Made by a program: the position numbers and the translations under genes
In this document: positions 47,201 through 56,226 of the stretch, in pieces
Position numbering within the stretch: position 1 is the first letter of the stretch
Layout: every line of letters begins with the position of its first letter
Notes under the pieces: model-generated
The model's database searches: none
Told to the model about the DNA's origin: nothing
The model's input: the letters and a program-made list of their open reading frames with translations, nothing else
Assembly: GCA_019914945.1 (NCBI GenBank)
Contig: CM034103.1
Coordinates: 7,626,001 to 7,690,000 of the forward strand
From: Typha latifolia
Taxonomy: Eukaryota > Streptophyta > Magnoliopsida > Poales > Typhaceae
Direction of reading: 5' to 3'
DNA: 64,000 nt

Positions 47201-50200
47201 TAGAACTATGCAAAGTTTGACTTCTCAGCATGTTGTGCCAGAAGCCAATTATGATGACAGCAGTTTGGACTTGCTGTTGGTCCACGGAAGTGGGAGATTG
47301 AGATTATTGAGATTTTTTATCTCCTTACAGTTTGGTCAACATCTTCAACTGCCCTATGTTGAATATATTAAGGTATTTCTTGTTCTCCATTTATTCCTCT
47401 TCTTTTATTCTGAAGATGGTGTCAAAACCAATCAATAGTGCAATCCTAGTTATTGGAATCTTGAATTTTACCATGCATGTTATGCATATTCTTTAAGACT
47501 GTGTTGCATGTATTTTCCAATTGACTGCATCTTACTTTTCCTTAAGGTTAATTAGAATATTTTTTACTCATTGTAGCTATTTCAATTTTTAGGAAAAATT
47601 ACACTTTATCCCCTTGTGGTTTGACATAATTTCACAAAACTACAATATACTTTCAAACTTAAAGCATGTAACCTCATATGGTCTTGACTAAATTACAATC
47701 ATTATTTTTTTATCATATTTGACCAAATCAGAGATTGAATTTGAAGATCTTCGTTAAAGATAAAGTTGTAGAGAGTTGGATAAACTTTATAACACATCTA
47801 AAATAATACTGATCGAATTTCAAATGGTAAAGCTCTGACAAATATATCAAATGATAAAGTATATTTTTGTTATATCTTTGTCATCTCATATCCTATAAGG
47901 ATTATTTTTTAGGTTCTAAGTATCGAAATTGGAATTGGGATCGGGATCGACTATTTGAAAAAACGATATGTATCGACCATATTGGCGGTATTGGCAATAT
48001 CGGCTGTTTGTATCGGCCTGTAATTTAAAATAATTTTTAAAATACAGAAAAATTCTAAAAGTTTTAGAAAAAATAATAATAAAATATAAATATAAATTAT
48101 TCATATATAAAGCCTAAAAATTAAAAAAATAAAGACTATTTTCTCAATCTCTATATCGCTCTCAGTTTTGTCCTCTCCCAATAAAAAAAATTCTTACTTT
48201 CTCTCCTAATTCTCTCTTATTAAATTCTCTCTCACTAACTCTCTTTTATCAAACTCTCTTCTACTAACTCTCTCTCTTATCTAACTCTCTCCCCTACTAC
48301 TTCTCTCTCCAACTAACTCTCTCTCTTATGAACTCTCTCTTAAAAAAAAACTCTCCCTTATCCTCTCCCTCTCCCTCTCCCTCACTGACTCCCACAAACT
48401 CTCTTTCTCCCTCTAAATCTCTCTTTCTTTCTTTTTCTCTTTCCCTCTCTCTTACCCCTTTCTATCTCTCTCATCCGTACCTGTCTCGGGCGGGATCGGC
48501 CTATCAGCCAATCTCGACCCAAAATGGATCGGATGTCGGCCGATCCGATCAAGATTGGTTTTGGCCTGGGATTAGGATCCACCGAAACTAGGATCCATGA
48601 TTATTTCATATACATTGAAAAGTTTATTCAATTTTTTACAACTTTATCTCGAATAAGGATTCTCAAATTCGATCTCTATTATAGTCAAATACGATGGAAA
48701 TTATATTGGTTACACTTAGTTAACACCATATGAGGGTTAAGTGTTTAAGTTGAAAATATATGGAGATTTTGTGAAATTGAGCTAATAAACTACAAGAGGG
48801 TAAAATACAATTAACCCTAATTTTTAAAATTAACCAATTTTGTTTCAATAAACTAATTCTCAAGTTGGCAATGCTCTTTTCTAGTTGTTTCACAAAACCC
48901 AATGGACTTATTGACAAATGACTTTAAACCAGCAACATGAAAGTCCCTCATTCCTCAGAAGAACAAGCATACTGATCAATGAGTATAAGCCCCCTCTGGA
49001 TTTAGTTCAGTTATTCAATCTTATCATTCTTTTTTAATTTCCACTCTTCTTTTTCTACAATTTTGTTAAGTCTTGGACGAATCTCAATCTTGACTTAGTA
49101 ATCAAGATCCTGCCACATGAAAGCCTTGTCACCCTCATCTTTTGTTCTATTATGCAGTCTGTTGATCAGATGTGGCTAAAAGGAATCTCTAACCTTGAAA
49201 AAACATCGGAATCACTGTTCATCTGAAACAGCCCTATTTGAAGGCCAAGACTTGATGCCTAGCAGATCCCATTAACTTACAACAGATCAGTCCCCACCAG
49301 CTCTTAGTTGTGGGAGTATTCATCTGACATTGAACCCTATTACCAAATCACTGTGATGCAAATCACAAAAAAGATTCCCACTAAATTCTAAAATCTTTTC
49401 TTTATTGCTTTTATTTGTCTCTATTTGGTGTAAAAATTTTCTCTATGCCTGCCCTTGATCTGGATTTTCCTCAAAGCTGCATATTTTACATTCACATTAC
49501 TGGTCCAGACTTTTTAACTACCTGTTTTAAAAGATATAATAGTCATATTATCTGTATTGGTGCAAACAAATCAAGGGAGCTGATGACTTAGGTTATCTTC
49601 ATATCTTGTATTATTTGTGTGGATATAAGAAAGACTGACACCTAGTAGTACAAACTCAATAATAGTAGCTTCTTTTTTCCCCCACTCACGTGTAAATATT
49701 CAACCACATATACATAGATATATATGTGCTGTAGTCCTTGTGCAAGCATTCTTAAATCCACAACTTCCTCTCATGCTAGGCTCTGTGCTTCTATCCTCAT
49801 TTCAGACTCCGGAAATCTTCCATCCCTTGGCTCTTTCGGTTGAGATGGTTGAAATATTCTATCCCCAGTTGTGAACACTTAATCATGTATATTGAGTTAT
49901 ACATGCACAGTAGTCTATGTTATTCTTGCTTTTGATCTTCCTGTGAAAGTTCATCCAGTGAATATGTAATATCCCCGTAGAGCATATTGTTTATAGCAGA
50001 ACAATTGTTTTGGGCTGTTGACATATTACCACCTATATTTTGGTCTTATTTCAGAAAACCTCCTATTCATATTGCAAACCAGCTTTTTTTTTTTCTGGTA
50101 CATTTGCAAAATTCAACTTGTTAATCATTCATTAGGAATATTTTTATTTTTTTATTTGTGTCTAAAATGCCCTACATGTGGTACTTTTGCAAAATGGAAA

Positions 50201-50599
50201 AAGGGGTGACAAAAAGATATACTGATATGAACTAAAAAGGAGATTGTTTTTTCAAATATGCTTGAAAGTATCAAATCTGCAAATATGACAGAGGGGGTTT
50301 TTCAGTGTTCAAATCTCGGTGGTGATATGCAATTTGCACCAGCCTCATGATTTTTGTTTAAAGCAGTTACATTACTGATAGATCCATTACTCCTTATGTT
50401 TGCTAGCTTTAGTTAACCTTGATCCAATGTTAATTATGTGCCATTGTTGCAGGTGAAATCTGCAAAGATTAAGCCAACTGAAAATACTCACAATGGGTGC
50501 GGCATCGATGGGGAACTTCTTTGTGTAAATGAACAAGCTATATGCTCCATCATCCCAAAACAATTCAGGCTGCTTGGCCGTCCTGTTGATCATAAATAA
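32208..50599 (+). CDS. LCBK1-like: Sphingoid long-chain-base kinase homologue, 3' seven exons
   Basis: Exons: 32208-32573, 42840-42933, 43007-43044, 43823-43969, 44817-44916, 46537-47372 and 50453-50599 (stop TAA). All introns are GT-AG and phases agree, giving 575 residues. Relative to plant LCBK1-type proteins it has the pre-kinase region (VSYGAGSRH, GRKDFCVL), then the DAGK/sphingosine-kinase catalytic domain. That domain shows the NPHSGHG nucleotide loop (about residue 101), GIICVGGDGVVNEVLNGLL (GGDG about 159) and IGIIPSGSDNSLVW (about 189). It then has FGMTASYFGFLSDV, YRQQFGPLRYFIAGLLKFLS, a variable Ser/Asn-rich linker, LLVHGSGRLRLLRFF and the terminal CGIDGELL. The family phosphorylates sphingoid bases to the 1-phosphates at membranes, affecting signalling and cell death. 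About the first 190 residues of the family are not found and no ATG lies in frame before the first exon. So it is partial: either distant 5' exons or a truncated paralogue. Introns are swollen by transposons. Confidence 0.88.
32881..33110. mobile_element. Palindromic MITE in kinase intron
   Basis: Arms 32881-32933 and 33058-33110 are inverted copies (shared TTTATTTGGATTT, TTTTGGAGTGATAAA). Nested inside is a second inverted pair, GGCATTACA (32973) and TGTAATGCC. The whole 230 bp could fold into one long hairpin. No coding capacity; superfamily not determined. Confidence 0.75.
33111..33608. other. Kinase intron sequence, nothing recognised
   Basis: AT-rich intron DNA between the MITE and the LTR that starts TGTAACACCC. 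Confidence 0.4.
33882..37465 (-). mobile_element. hAT transposon with DUF659-type transposase, decayed
   Basis: The termini CAAGGTTCTCAGTATCGGG (left) and CATGGTTTCCAGTTTTGGCC (right, reverse complement) form imperfect inverted repeats. The flanking octamers ATTAGAAT and ATTTGAAT are a hAT-size duplication with one mismatch. Subterminal regions are dense in CGATCGG/ATCGGCC phrases. A full-length transposase can be traced between them on the minus strand. Copies of its ends occur at 18600-18828, 40407-40694 and 47908-48599. Confidence 0.85.
34087..36750 (-). pseudogene. hAT transposase (DUF659 + C-terminal dimerisation domain)
   Basis: Minus-strand pieces in order. 36559-36750 is a Glu/Lys/Arg-rich N-terminal region. 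36297-36596 has DLDQLIYDE and NVANSPYYNTIVDAI. 35910-36113 has VVEVVTDNGANYKAVENLLI, the DUF659 core. Near 34800-34940 is the hAT dimerisation motif (EWWSIYG, then VKKILSQT and FSLIHTKTRN with stops). 34436-34744 has LLDDRDNPWLDEI. 34087-34503 is a Tyr/Gln/Ser-rich tail. Stops and frame changes throughout; no BED zinc finger was identified. Confidence 0.8.
38072..38353 (-). pseudogene. Gypsy chromodomain remnant
   Basis: The minus-strand reading gives SVLRKYIPDPSHLIHYETVQ, then LSYKEQP, VIPLVKLLWRNHVVEKASRE and KFPNLF, the Tekay/Del-type chromodomain. It is the continuation of the integrase at 39386-40345, separated by a solo LTR. Confidence 0.75.
38354..39380 (-). mobile_element. Solo LTR with 53-bp tandem repeats
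   Basis: 1027 bp, TGAAAAACCT...CCTAACA, flanked by identical ACATG pentamers (38349-38353 and 39381-39385). On the minus strand it starts TGTTAGGTTTTTATTTG. It has no internal domain, so it is the product of LTR-LTR recombination. The family was not assigned; the phrase TTAACGTGGAAAAACCC near 38470 recalls copia-type LTRs. Confidence 0.8.
39005..39240. repeat. 53-bp tandem repeats rich in TTCGAACGCG
   Basis: The phrase AACGCGTTTGTGAA recurs at 39011, 39064, 39117, 39170 and 39223, exactly 53 bp apart. Each unit contains a TTCGAACGCG-like core and CTGTGTGAACGCAG. Part of the solo LTR. Confidence 0.92.
39386..40345 (-). pseudogene. Gypsy (Tekay/Del-type) integrase
   Basis: Minus strand: the zinc-finger side near 40200-40345 (MHPRGIKIYHNLKKQFWW), then the core at 39953-40195 (IWEIIDRLTNLAHFLPVSTT, DRDPWFVSKF). 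The C-terminal domain at 39386-39664 has VFLRVSSWKNVLQFGKK, RYIEPYEIHEQVGPVAY and LAQIHNLFHV. Frameshifts and a missing first acidic motif mark it as dead. It is truncated on the right at 40407 by a hAT terminus. Confidence 0.8.
40407..40694 (+). mobile_element. hAT terminal fragment
   Basis: CATGGTTCCAAGTTACGGATCG is the right terminus of the 33882-37465 hAT family, in opposite orientation. It is followed by TATCGGTTGATTCCACTCGA and a CT-rich tract (CTCTCCCTC) like the one in the derivative at 47908. The other end is missing, replaced by the LTR fragment at 40695. Confidence 0.65.
40695..40920 (-). repeat. LTR fragment duplicating 41541-41735
   Basis: Shares TGATACGATCTCCCCTT, GAACTTTGAAAATRGATCCT and CGTCGGATSRACRTGA with 41541-41735 in the same orientation. 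It is the 3'-terminal piece of the same LTR, fused directly to gag. Confidence 0.75.
40921..41505 (-). pseudogene. Gypsy gag 5' part
   Basis: On the minus strand MAARRDDEEEILPIEERE and VQAVLGSLFEQMAINNQMMI lead into a Pro/Arg-rich frame (MANGNPPSTPRRESTPMNPL) ending IVRLEFPKFS, where LTR sequence takes over. A PBS-like TGGTATTAGAGCC lies just upstream on the minus strand (about 41520-41533). Everything after early gag is deleted. Confidence 0.65.
41541..42268 (-). repeat. Gypsy 5' LTR (minus orientation) with family A motif
   Basis: Runs from TGATACGATC to GGTTATTATA. Its reverse complement carries family A phrases (AAGTGTGGATGGCAACC, TGCGTTCGGATGCAATCG). Its outer end, GGTTATTATA followed by ATATT, resembles the outer end of the LTR at 38071. 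Lies in the kinase intron 570 bp before exon 42840. Confidence 0.65.
47908..48599. mobile_element. hAT deletion derivative in kinase intron
   Basis: 692 bp. The left end TTAGGTTCTAAGTATCG and right end (reverse complement) CATGGATCCTAGTTTCGG match the family of 33882-37465. Flanking octamers ATTATTTT and ATTATTTC are a hAT duplication with one mismatch. The middle is CT-rich and the transposase is lost. It lies in the 47373-50452 intron. Confidence 0.8.
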
Positions 50600-50899
50600 T
50601 TGCAACGAACTAAGAGTTTTACACAACATTCACTTCACTAGGATTCACAAATTACATCACCTACCTTCTTTTCTTCTTTTCCTTGGGGTATCTATATGTT
50701 TCAACGATTACCAGCATGATGAATGATGACCACAGGATCGTTTCTCTACATTGGAGTATCTCTTGCTGCTTCTGGCGCATTGGTATGGTCCAAGTTATTC
50801 CAAGAATCCATGTAATTAGTGCATTTTAATATCCATTTTACTGGTTAGTTTTTCAAGAAAAATGTCCATGCATCTTCATAGTGTCTTCTTGGTCCATTT
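50600..50899 (+). other. Presumed 3' UTR / downstream flank of the kinase gene
   Basis: Sequence between the kinase stop and the LINE insertion. A pyrimidine-rich stretch at 50664-50690 is followed by ordinary AT-rich DNA. No certain polyadenylation signal was identified. Confidence 0.35.
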
Positions 50900-51524
50900 A
50901 CAAGCCTTGGTCTCTGACCTGATAAGCAATGGTTTCTGGTATGTGGCCTTGGCGGAGAATGCCTTTGGCCACACGCCAAGCCATGAAGTCTTGAACCTAA
51001 GGATTATCCCTTTGGAGGATAAGTGGATTTGGTGGCCAGACCTGAAAGGGAGGTGGCCACTGCTAAGTCTATTTATTCTTACTTAAGGCCCAAAAATAAG
51101 TTAAAAGAGCCTGAATAGAAAATGTTATGGAAGCTAAAAGTCAATAAGAGTGAAAGCTGTCATTTAGAAAGTCCTTTGGGGAAAATTGTCTGCCAAAATG
51201 CTTCTCCATAACTTACACATTAGGCCCGTTCATCTACGCCCAATTTGTGGTCTATGGGTTGAGACGGTAGAACACCTTTTCTATACTTGCCATTTTGTGA
51301 TAGAGGTATGGGAGTTCATTGCTCATAACCTCGGTGTTTCTTTTAAACTGGGGGCGGGCAAACAGCCTGAATGGTTGAATACTATGATAGGATGGCAAAA
51401 CCTCCTAGCACAGGAAAGAATTGGCACCTCTCATCATAGTCGCTTCCCCCTGCGATCATTTGTATCCTCCTTTTAATTAACCCATAGCTGCCTTTGCAGC
51501 TGTCCTTTTAACAAAAAAAAAAGA
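50900..51524 (+). mobile_element. 5'-truncated LINE fragment with target duplication
   Basis: Plus-strand remnants of the C-terminal region of a plant L1-type ORF2: WWPDLKGRW, then a zinc-binding RVT segment (RPICGLWVETVEHLFYTCHF). It ends in an A-run (51513-51522). A 15-bp duplication flanks it, CTTCTTGGTCCATTT (50885-50899) and CTTCTTGGTTCATTT (51525-51539). The truncation, poly-A and duplication together show target-primed reverse transcription. Confidence 0.85.
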
Positions 51525-51539
51525 CTTCTTGGTTCATTT

Positions 51540-52759
51540 CCTATGTTCATAGTGACAGGTTGTTTCCTTTTTCCCAATTGTCAGAAACATCTGTATCCCA
51601 TGCAAATTATTATTATTTTACAATATATTTGGCTGTTGAAGATTAATATTTACCATCATCGCTGCGAAATGTGGAGCAATTTTCAATTCCTTCACTTTGC
51701 AGAAGTACAGCATCCCAATACATACTGCTTTTATGAGCTTACTACATTTGAGATATGCAATTCAGCTTTTGAGGGCAGTGAGGAAAATCACAAGTTATGT
51801 TTTTTATTTAGAGGATATTTTTCACATTGCATGTCATCCCATCTTGGACAAATGATTGCAATCTTGTTAAAGAATACTGCGGGAATTAGTGCTTCCTTAA
51901 AAAAAATTTCTTCCTTCTTTTTCTTTTCATAAATCTTTTCCCCAGATCATTATTAAGCATCTACCAAGCCTTGTGAACTTTGGGTTAATGTTTGTATCTA
52001 AACCGTGCAGTAATTTGATTACTAGGACAACCATTTGCAAAGTTCAATTCATGTCTCTATGAGAATATGATCTCCAAAGCATAAGTACATTGAAAGAAAA
52101 ACTCCTTGGCGCTTTCCTCTTGAATTTTTCCAGAATTGATAATAAACTCGCAAATCTATGCCAATGACATCTTATCCCCTTGAATTTGAAGTCAGAAATA
52201 TCTATAAAATGCTCTTGAGGAAGACTGAAGAGGAACATCAAGGAAGCTGATCAAACTGATCTCACTGATCACCTGGAATTTAAAAAAAAATATAATCAGC
52301 TCTCTTAGGAATTCTAGGAATTGACCCCCTCAGAAGTATTAAAAGGCTATGAAATCATAATTTGGCAAGAGATGGAAAGTATAAATTGGAGTTAAAAAGT
52401 TCACGACTCTTCCATATCCTTACCCACTATAGTGTCGAAGTATGTTAAATTTTTGTTCAACAGCAACTTAGGAAGCTCTTTAATATAAGAGGTTACAAAT
52501 ATGGATAGCATTCGAACTAGAAGATTTGCATGGTGAAACGGCACGCTTCCACTCGGCCAGTCTAGCATTAGCCATGCCCACAACGTCGTCGCAGCCCAAC
52601 CTGGGGCTTCCTATTGCTAATTTTTAACTCCCAAAGTATGAGCAAGTGGAAACAATCGTGTTAATGTTTTAGAAGTTTTGTTCAATGGTGCGTACCATCC
52701 GAGGTCCAAGAAGAAACATAAAAAGGAGGATTTGGAAGGATTAATCTTAGAATTGGTGA
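51540..52759. other. Spacer, nothing recognised
   Basis: No domain, splice pattern or repeat structure is apparent. The open frame at 51543-51932 shows no domain. Confidence 0.4.
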
Positions 52760-53250
52760 TTGCAGCATAATTGTGAGTAAACAAGCCGGGCTTGATTGAG
52801 CTTGGCTGTGATAAGCTCGGATTAAAATTAGTTTCGAGCCTGGCTCTATGATCAAGCTTGAATTAAAATAATTTCAATTCAAACTAATTTTGAGCTTATT
52901 TCGAACTTGAGCCGAGCTCAAGCTTAAACGAGCTGCTCAATTAGCAATTTTAAGCCTTATCAATTCAAGCTATTTTGAGCCTGAGCAAACTTGAAATAAA
53001 ACTTAATTCAATTATAAAGATATAAATATTACCAAAATATAAATTACAAGCAATAAGATAATTGTGTTAGAAACTACAAGCAATGAAAATATAAATCACA
53101 AGCAACAAAGATAACTGAGTCAGAAAACAATAAGCGCCGACTTAGGATCAAGCTTGGCTTTAATTTAATTTCGAGCGTAGTTTCAAGATCAAGGACAGCT
53201 CAACCTATTTTCGAGTTGAGCACAAGCCGACTCAATTATTTTGACAGCCC
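52760..53250. mobile_element. Diverged relative of the 4975-6025 hAT element
   Basis: The right end, reverse-complemented, reads TAGGGCTGTCAAAATAATTG, matching the left terminus at 4975. The left side keeps GTAAACAAGCCGGGCTTGA, close to the other terminus. Between are GAGCTTGAGCC-type phrases. A clean target duplication was not visible. Confidence 0.6.
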
Positions 53251-53449
53251 TACTTGTGATCGATATCATTGACAACCAGTTACTACTAGCGGCCCTCATA
53301 ATGATAAATAAGTTGTTAGTGAACATGAAGTGACAGATTTTGTTGGCAGGGTCGATATCAAAACTTTATAAAGAAAGAAGGTAAGGACCTGGAAACAAAG
53401 AATAATCAAATAGGGCTGTTAATGTGTATATATATATATTTAAAAAGAT

Positions 53450-55213
53450 AAAGTTTATTTCAAACGGTTGGCTTCCACAGTTACAAAAAGGTTAGAGGCA
53501 CAAAATTGTAAAAGAAAATAGGGAAAGGTTCCTACCCAAGTACAGCTAAAACCTTGGATGCGACCTAAGTTCTCTAGCCAATCAGATACCTTATAGGCTT
53601 CACGATAAACATGAGAAATTTTGAATTGCTGGTATTTTTTTAATAGCATGGTGATGTCTGCCGTAATGGTTTTAGTAGACTAGGGAGGAGTGATCCGACC
53701 ATTCAGCATGTTGACGAGAAGTAGGGAGTCCGATTCAAGCCATAGTCGATCTATAGAGGTTGAGGAGAGAGCCCATAGAGCATCTAACATTGCTGAGGCT
53801 TCAACTGCAAGTGTCGAGGTAAATTTGCCACATCAATTACCTGTAAGGATAGGCCCACCATTAGCTTGCCGAGCTACAAATCCCGTGCCTCCATATTCCA
53901 TAGGTCCTATGAATGAGCCATCAGAGTTGATTTTAATCCAACTTGGAGGCAGAGGCTCCCATCAGATCGATGTGGAGTGGTGGCATCGGGTTTTGTTGGC
54001 CTAACGACTTTCTGAGCGAAATACTCGTTGGATAATATAAATATACATTCCCAAACCTTTATAGCCGATTCTGATATGCTGTTGAGCCAAACCTCATTGT
54101 GACGTTTCCAATGAGCCACGACCACAATAATGGTGAGGAGATCTCTTAGGGTACCCACCATAGCCTTAGTAACGTGAATCCATTGGCCATAGTCCTAGGA
54201 TTGAAGATTTGTGAGGTCGAGGTTAAGATGGAATTCTGTCTTGACATAAGACTAGATCTCAAAGGCAAAATTGCAGGTGTAGAATAAATGATCAATTGAT
54301 TCATTAGGCAGGCCACAATTTGGACACAGAGAGGCAAGACTAGTATTCATAGAATAGAGCAGATCAAAGGTTGGAAGATGGCCCTAGCAGATTTTCCACA
54401 GAAACACTTTGATTTTGGTCGGGATGCTAATGGACTAGAGTTTCTTCCATCCCCTCCAAAGAGGGATCAACAACAAGCAGTTTGGTCAAGAAAGAGTAAA
54501 CACTTTTGGCAGTGGCCTACCCTAGTGGGATGAGCAGTCCAAACCCAGTAATAATTGGTTTCCATGATGGGAAGGTGAATAGCAAAAATTATCTCACTTA
54601 GAGTGGGCCCAAAGATGTTAACAATTTGGTCATCATCCCAGCTCCCATGGGCAATAAGATCAGTGACAAGGGAAACCGAGTCGATCTCCCTAACATTGAA
54701 GAAGGTAGGACAATGACTCAAGGCGATGGGCGAGAGCCAGGGGTCCTAGGTAACACTCGTCAGCCCGCCATTACTAATGATTTTAAGCAAACCAGTACGA
54801 ATAGCATTCATGGTATCCCAGACAATTTGCCAGCTCCAAGTAGAGTTGTTGGGGTCTAGATATAGCCCAAGGATGTAAAGGGCCATATTTGGTAGTAACC
54901 AAGCATACCCAAGGAGAATGCTCAAGGTTAAGCACCGATAAAACCTTCTTAGCAACGAGAGACAGACGAACAGTGCGAAGATCTTTAATGGCCAGCCCCC
55001 CATTATTTTTTGGCTGGGAACTTTGTCCCAGCCAACAAGGTTGAGGCCACGGTTGTGACTTGATTTATCCCACAAGAATTTCCTAGAAAGCTTGGTTATC
55101 CTATCAATGACTGTGAGGGGAGTCCAAGAGGAAGACATAAAGTAGTCTGGCATGGTGTTGAGGACCAAGTTAATGACAGTAACGCGCTCTGCTTGGGACA
55201 GAGAAGCGCGTTT
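53450..55213 (-). pseudogene. L1-type LINE ORF2 3' half (RT end, zinc region, RNase H)
   Basis: Minus strand in order. 54746-55222 is the RT C-terminus (KRASLSQAERVTVINLVLNT, SRKFLWDKSSHNRGLNLVGW). 54467-54721 has NVREIDSVSLVTDLIAHGSW and WTAHPTRVGHCQKCL. Around 54146-54337 is the decayed zinc region (IYSTPAILP). 53450-53990 is a plant-LINE RNase H domain (WIKINSDGSFIGPMEYGGTG, AVEASAMLDALWALSS, LESDSLLLVNML, SHVYREAYKVSDWLENLG). Several stops. The endonuclease and the RT catalytic core are missing, cut at 55214 by family A sequence. Confidence 0.85.
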
Positions 55214-55224
55214 CTGATACACCT

Positions 55225-56189
55225 TGCTAGAGTCTTTTCTTATTGTATTAGTTATTTATTTTCAAGAAAATAAAGTTTCTATAGGTTGTGTTCAAATGTG
55301 GAAGGGGGCGCAGGAGCGATCCATAATCATCGACAAAGAGGAAGGCTTAAGGCTTAGATTAGAGTGAACCCCGCGGAGAAACCTTTTTAGTACCAGAACG
55401 AGATCTCTGAATCATTGTCCTACTGCCTCTACTGCTTGACCCCTATTATGGTGAGTAGCTGGTCGGGCCTCACTGGCTTATTCCTTTAGTTTAGAAAAAG
55501 TATTGTATTCCGGGGTTGACGGGCACCATGCACTGCCCTGCTTTCTTTGCTTTGCTTATGAACATACTAGGATTGCCCTATCCATTTTTTTATAGAAAGA
55601 TTTGTAAACACCAACATCATTTCGCAAAAATAGAAAACACAAAATGTGCGTTCGAATGCCAGCGTGCGAACGGTTGTATCAGTTCGCATCCACAAAGAAC
55701 GTATTTTGTACGTTCGAATGCGGTTGACCCTGTTCGAACACGATCGGCGAGAGTCCATTAGTATTAAGGTTAATAATTGTTATTTTGGCTTGTTGGCTAG
55801 CCTCTTAAAAGGTGTGGATGGCAGCAAAAATCATTATCCTCTTTCTAGTCTCTCTACCCTAATCTCCCTCCTTTCTCTTCACCACTTCTTTCATCCTTAT
55901 TTTTGAACTATATCAACCATCCACCCTCATCTCCATTATCATCCATAACCCTATCATCCTCCACCCATCACCACCGCCATCACCCCACTCTAGCGTATTT
56001 TTGTCCCAGTTATAGTCTAAATCTATGAAGGCATACCAAAACATTGAATTAGGAAGCTACGGATCGACCACCCTTTGTTTCGTAATTTTCTAATTATTGG
56101 AGAATATTTGGTGGATATTTTTCCTCGGTTGCGCGGACTACTTCCTACAATCAATCCAGATATTGAAGAGGACATTTCGTAACATATCA
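55225..56189 (+). repeat. Family A gypsy LTR with internal foreign insert
   Basis: Starts TGCTAGAGTC, preceded by the last bases of family A pol (TGATACACCT). Ends ATATCA just before a PBS-like TAGTATCAGAGC (56191-56202). It is 965 bp, about 270 longer than the copy at 675-1369. The excess is at 55308-55605. Confidence 0.75.
55308..55605. other. Foreign insert in LTR, possibly organellar DNA
   Basis: Interrupts the LTR between GGAAGGGGG and the phrase before TTCGCAAAAATAG. It is more GC-balanced and has none of the family's motifs, and no other LTR copy here has it. Phrases such as GTGAACCCCGCGGAGAAACC and TATTCCGGGGTTGACGGGCA have the style of plant mitochondrial DNA. I cannot place it exactly. 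Confidence 0.35.
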
Positions 56190-56226
56190 TTAGTATCAGA
56201 GCCCAACGAACCTTAGACCTCCATTA

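Noticed and set aside
53690..54004. Plus-strand 104-codon frame
   Set aside because: Opposite strand of the LINE RNase H region, which is recognisable on the minus strand.
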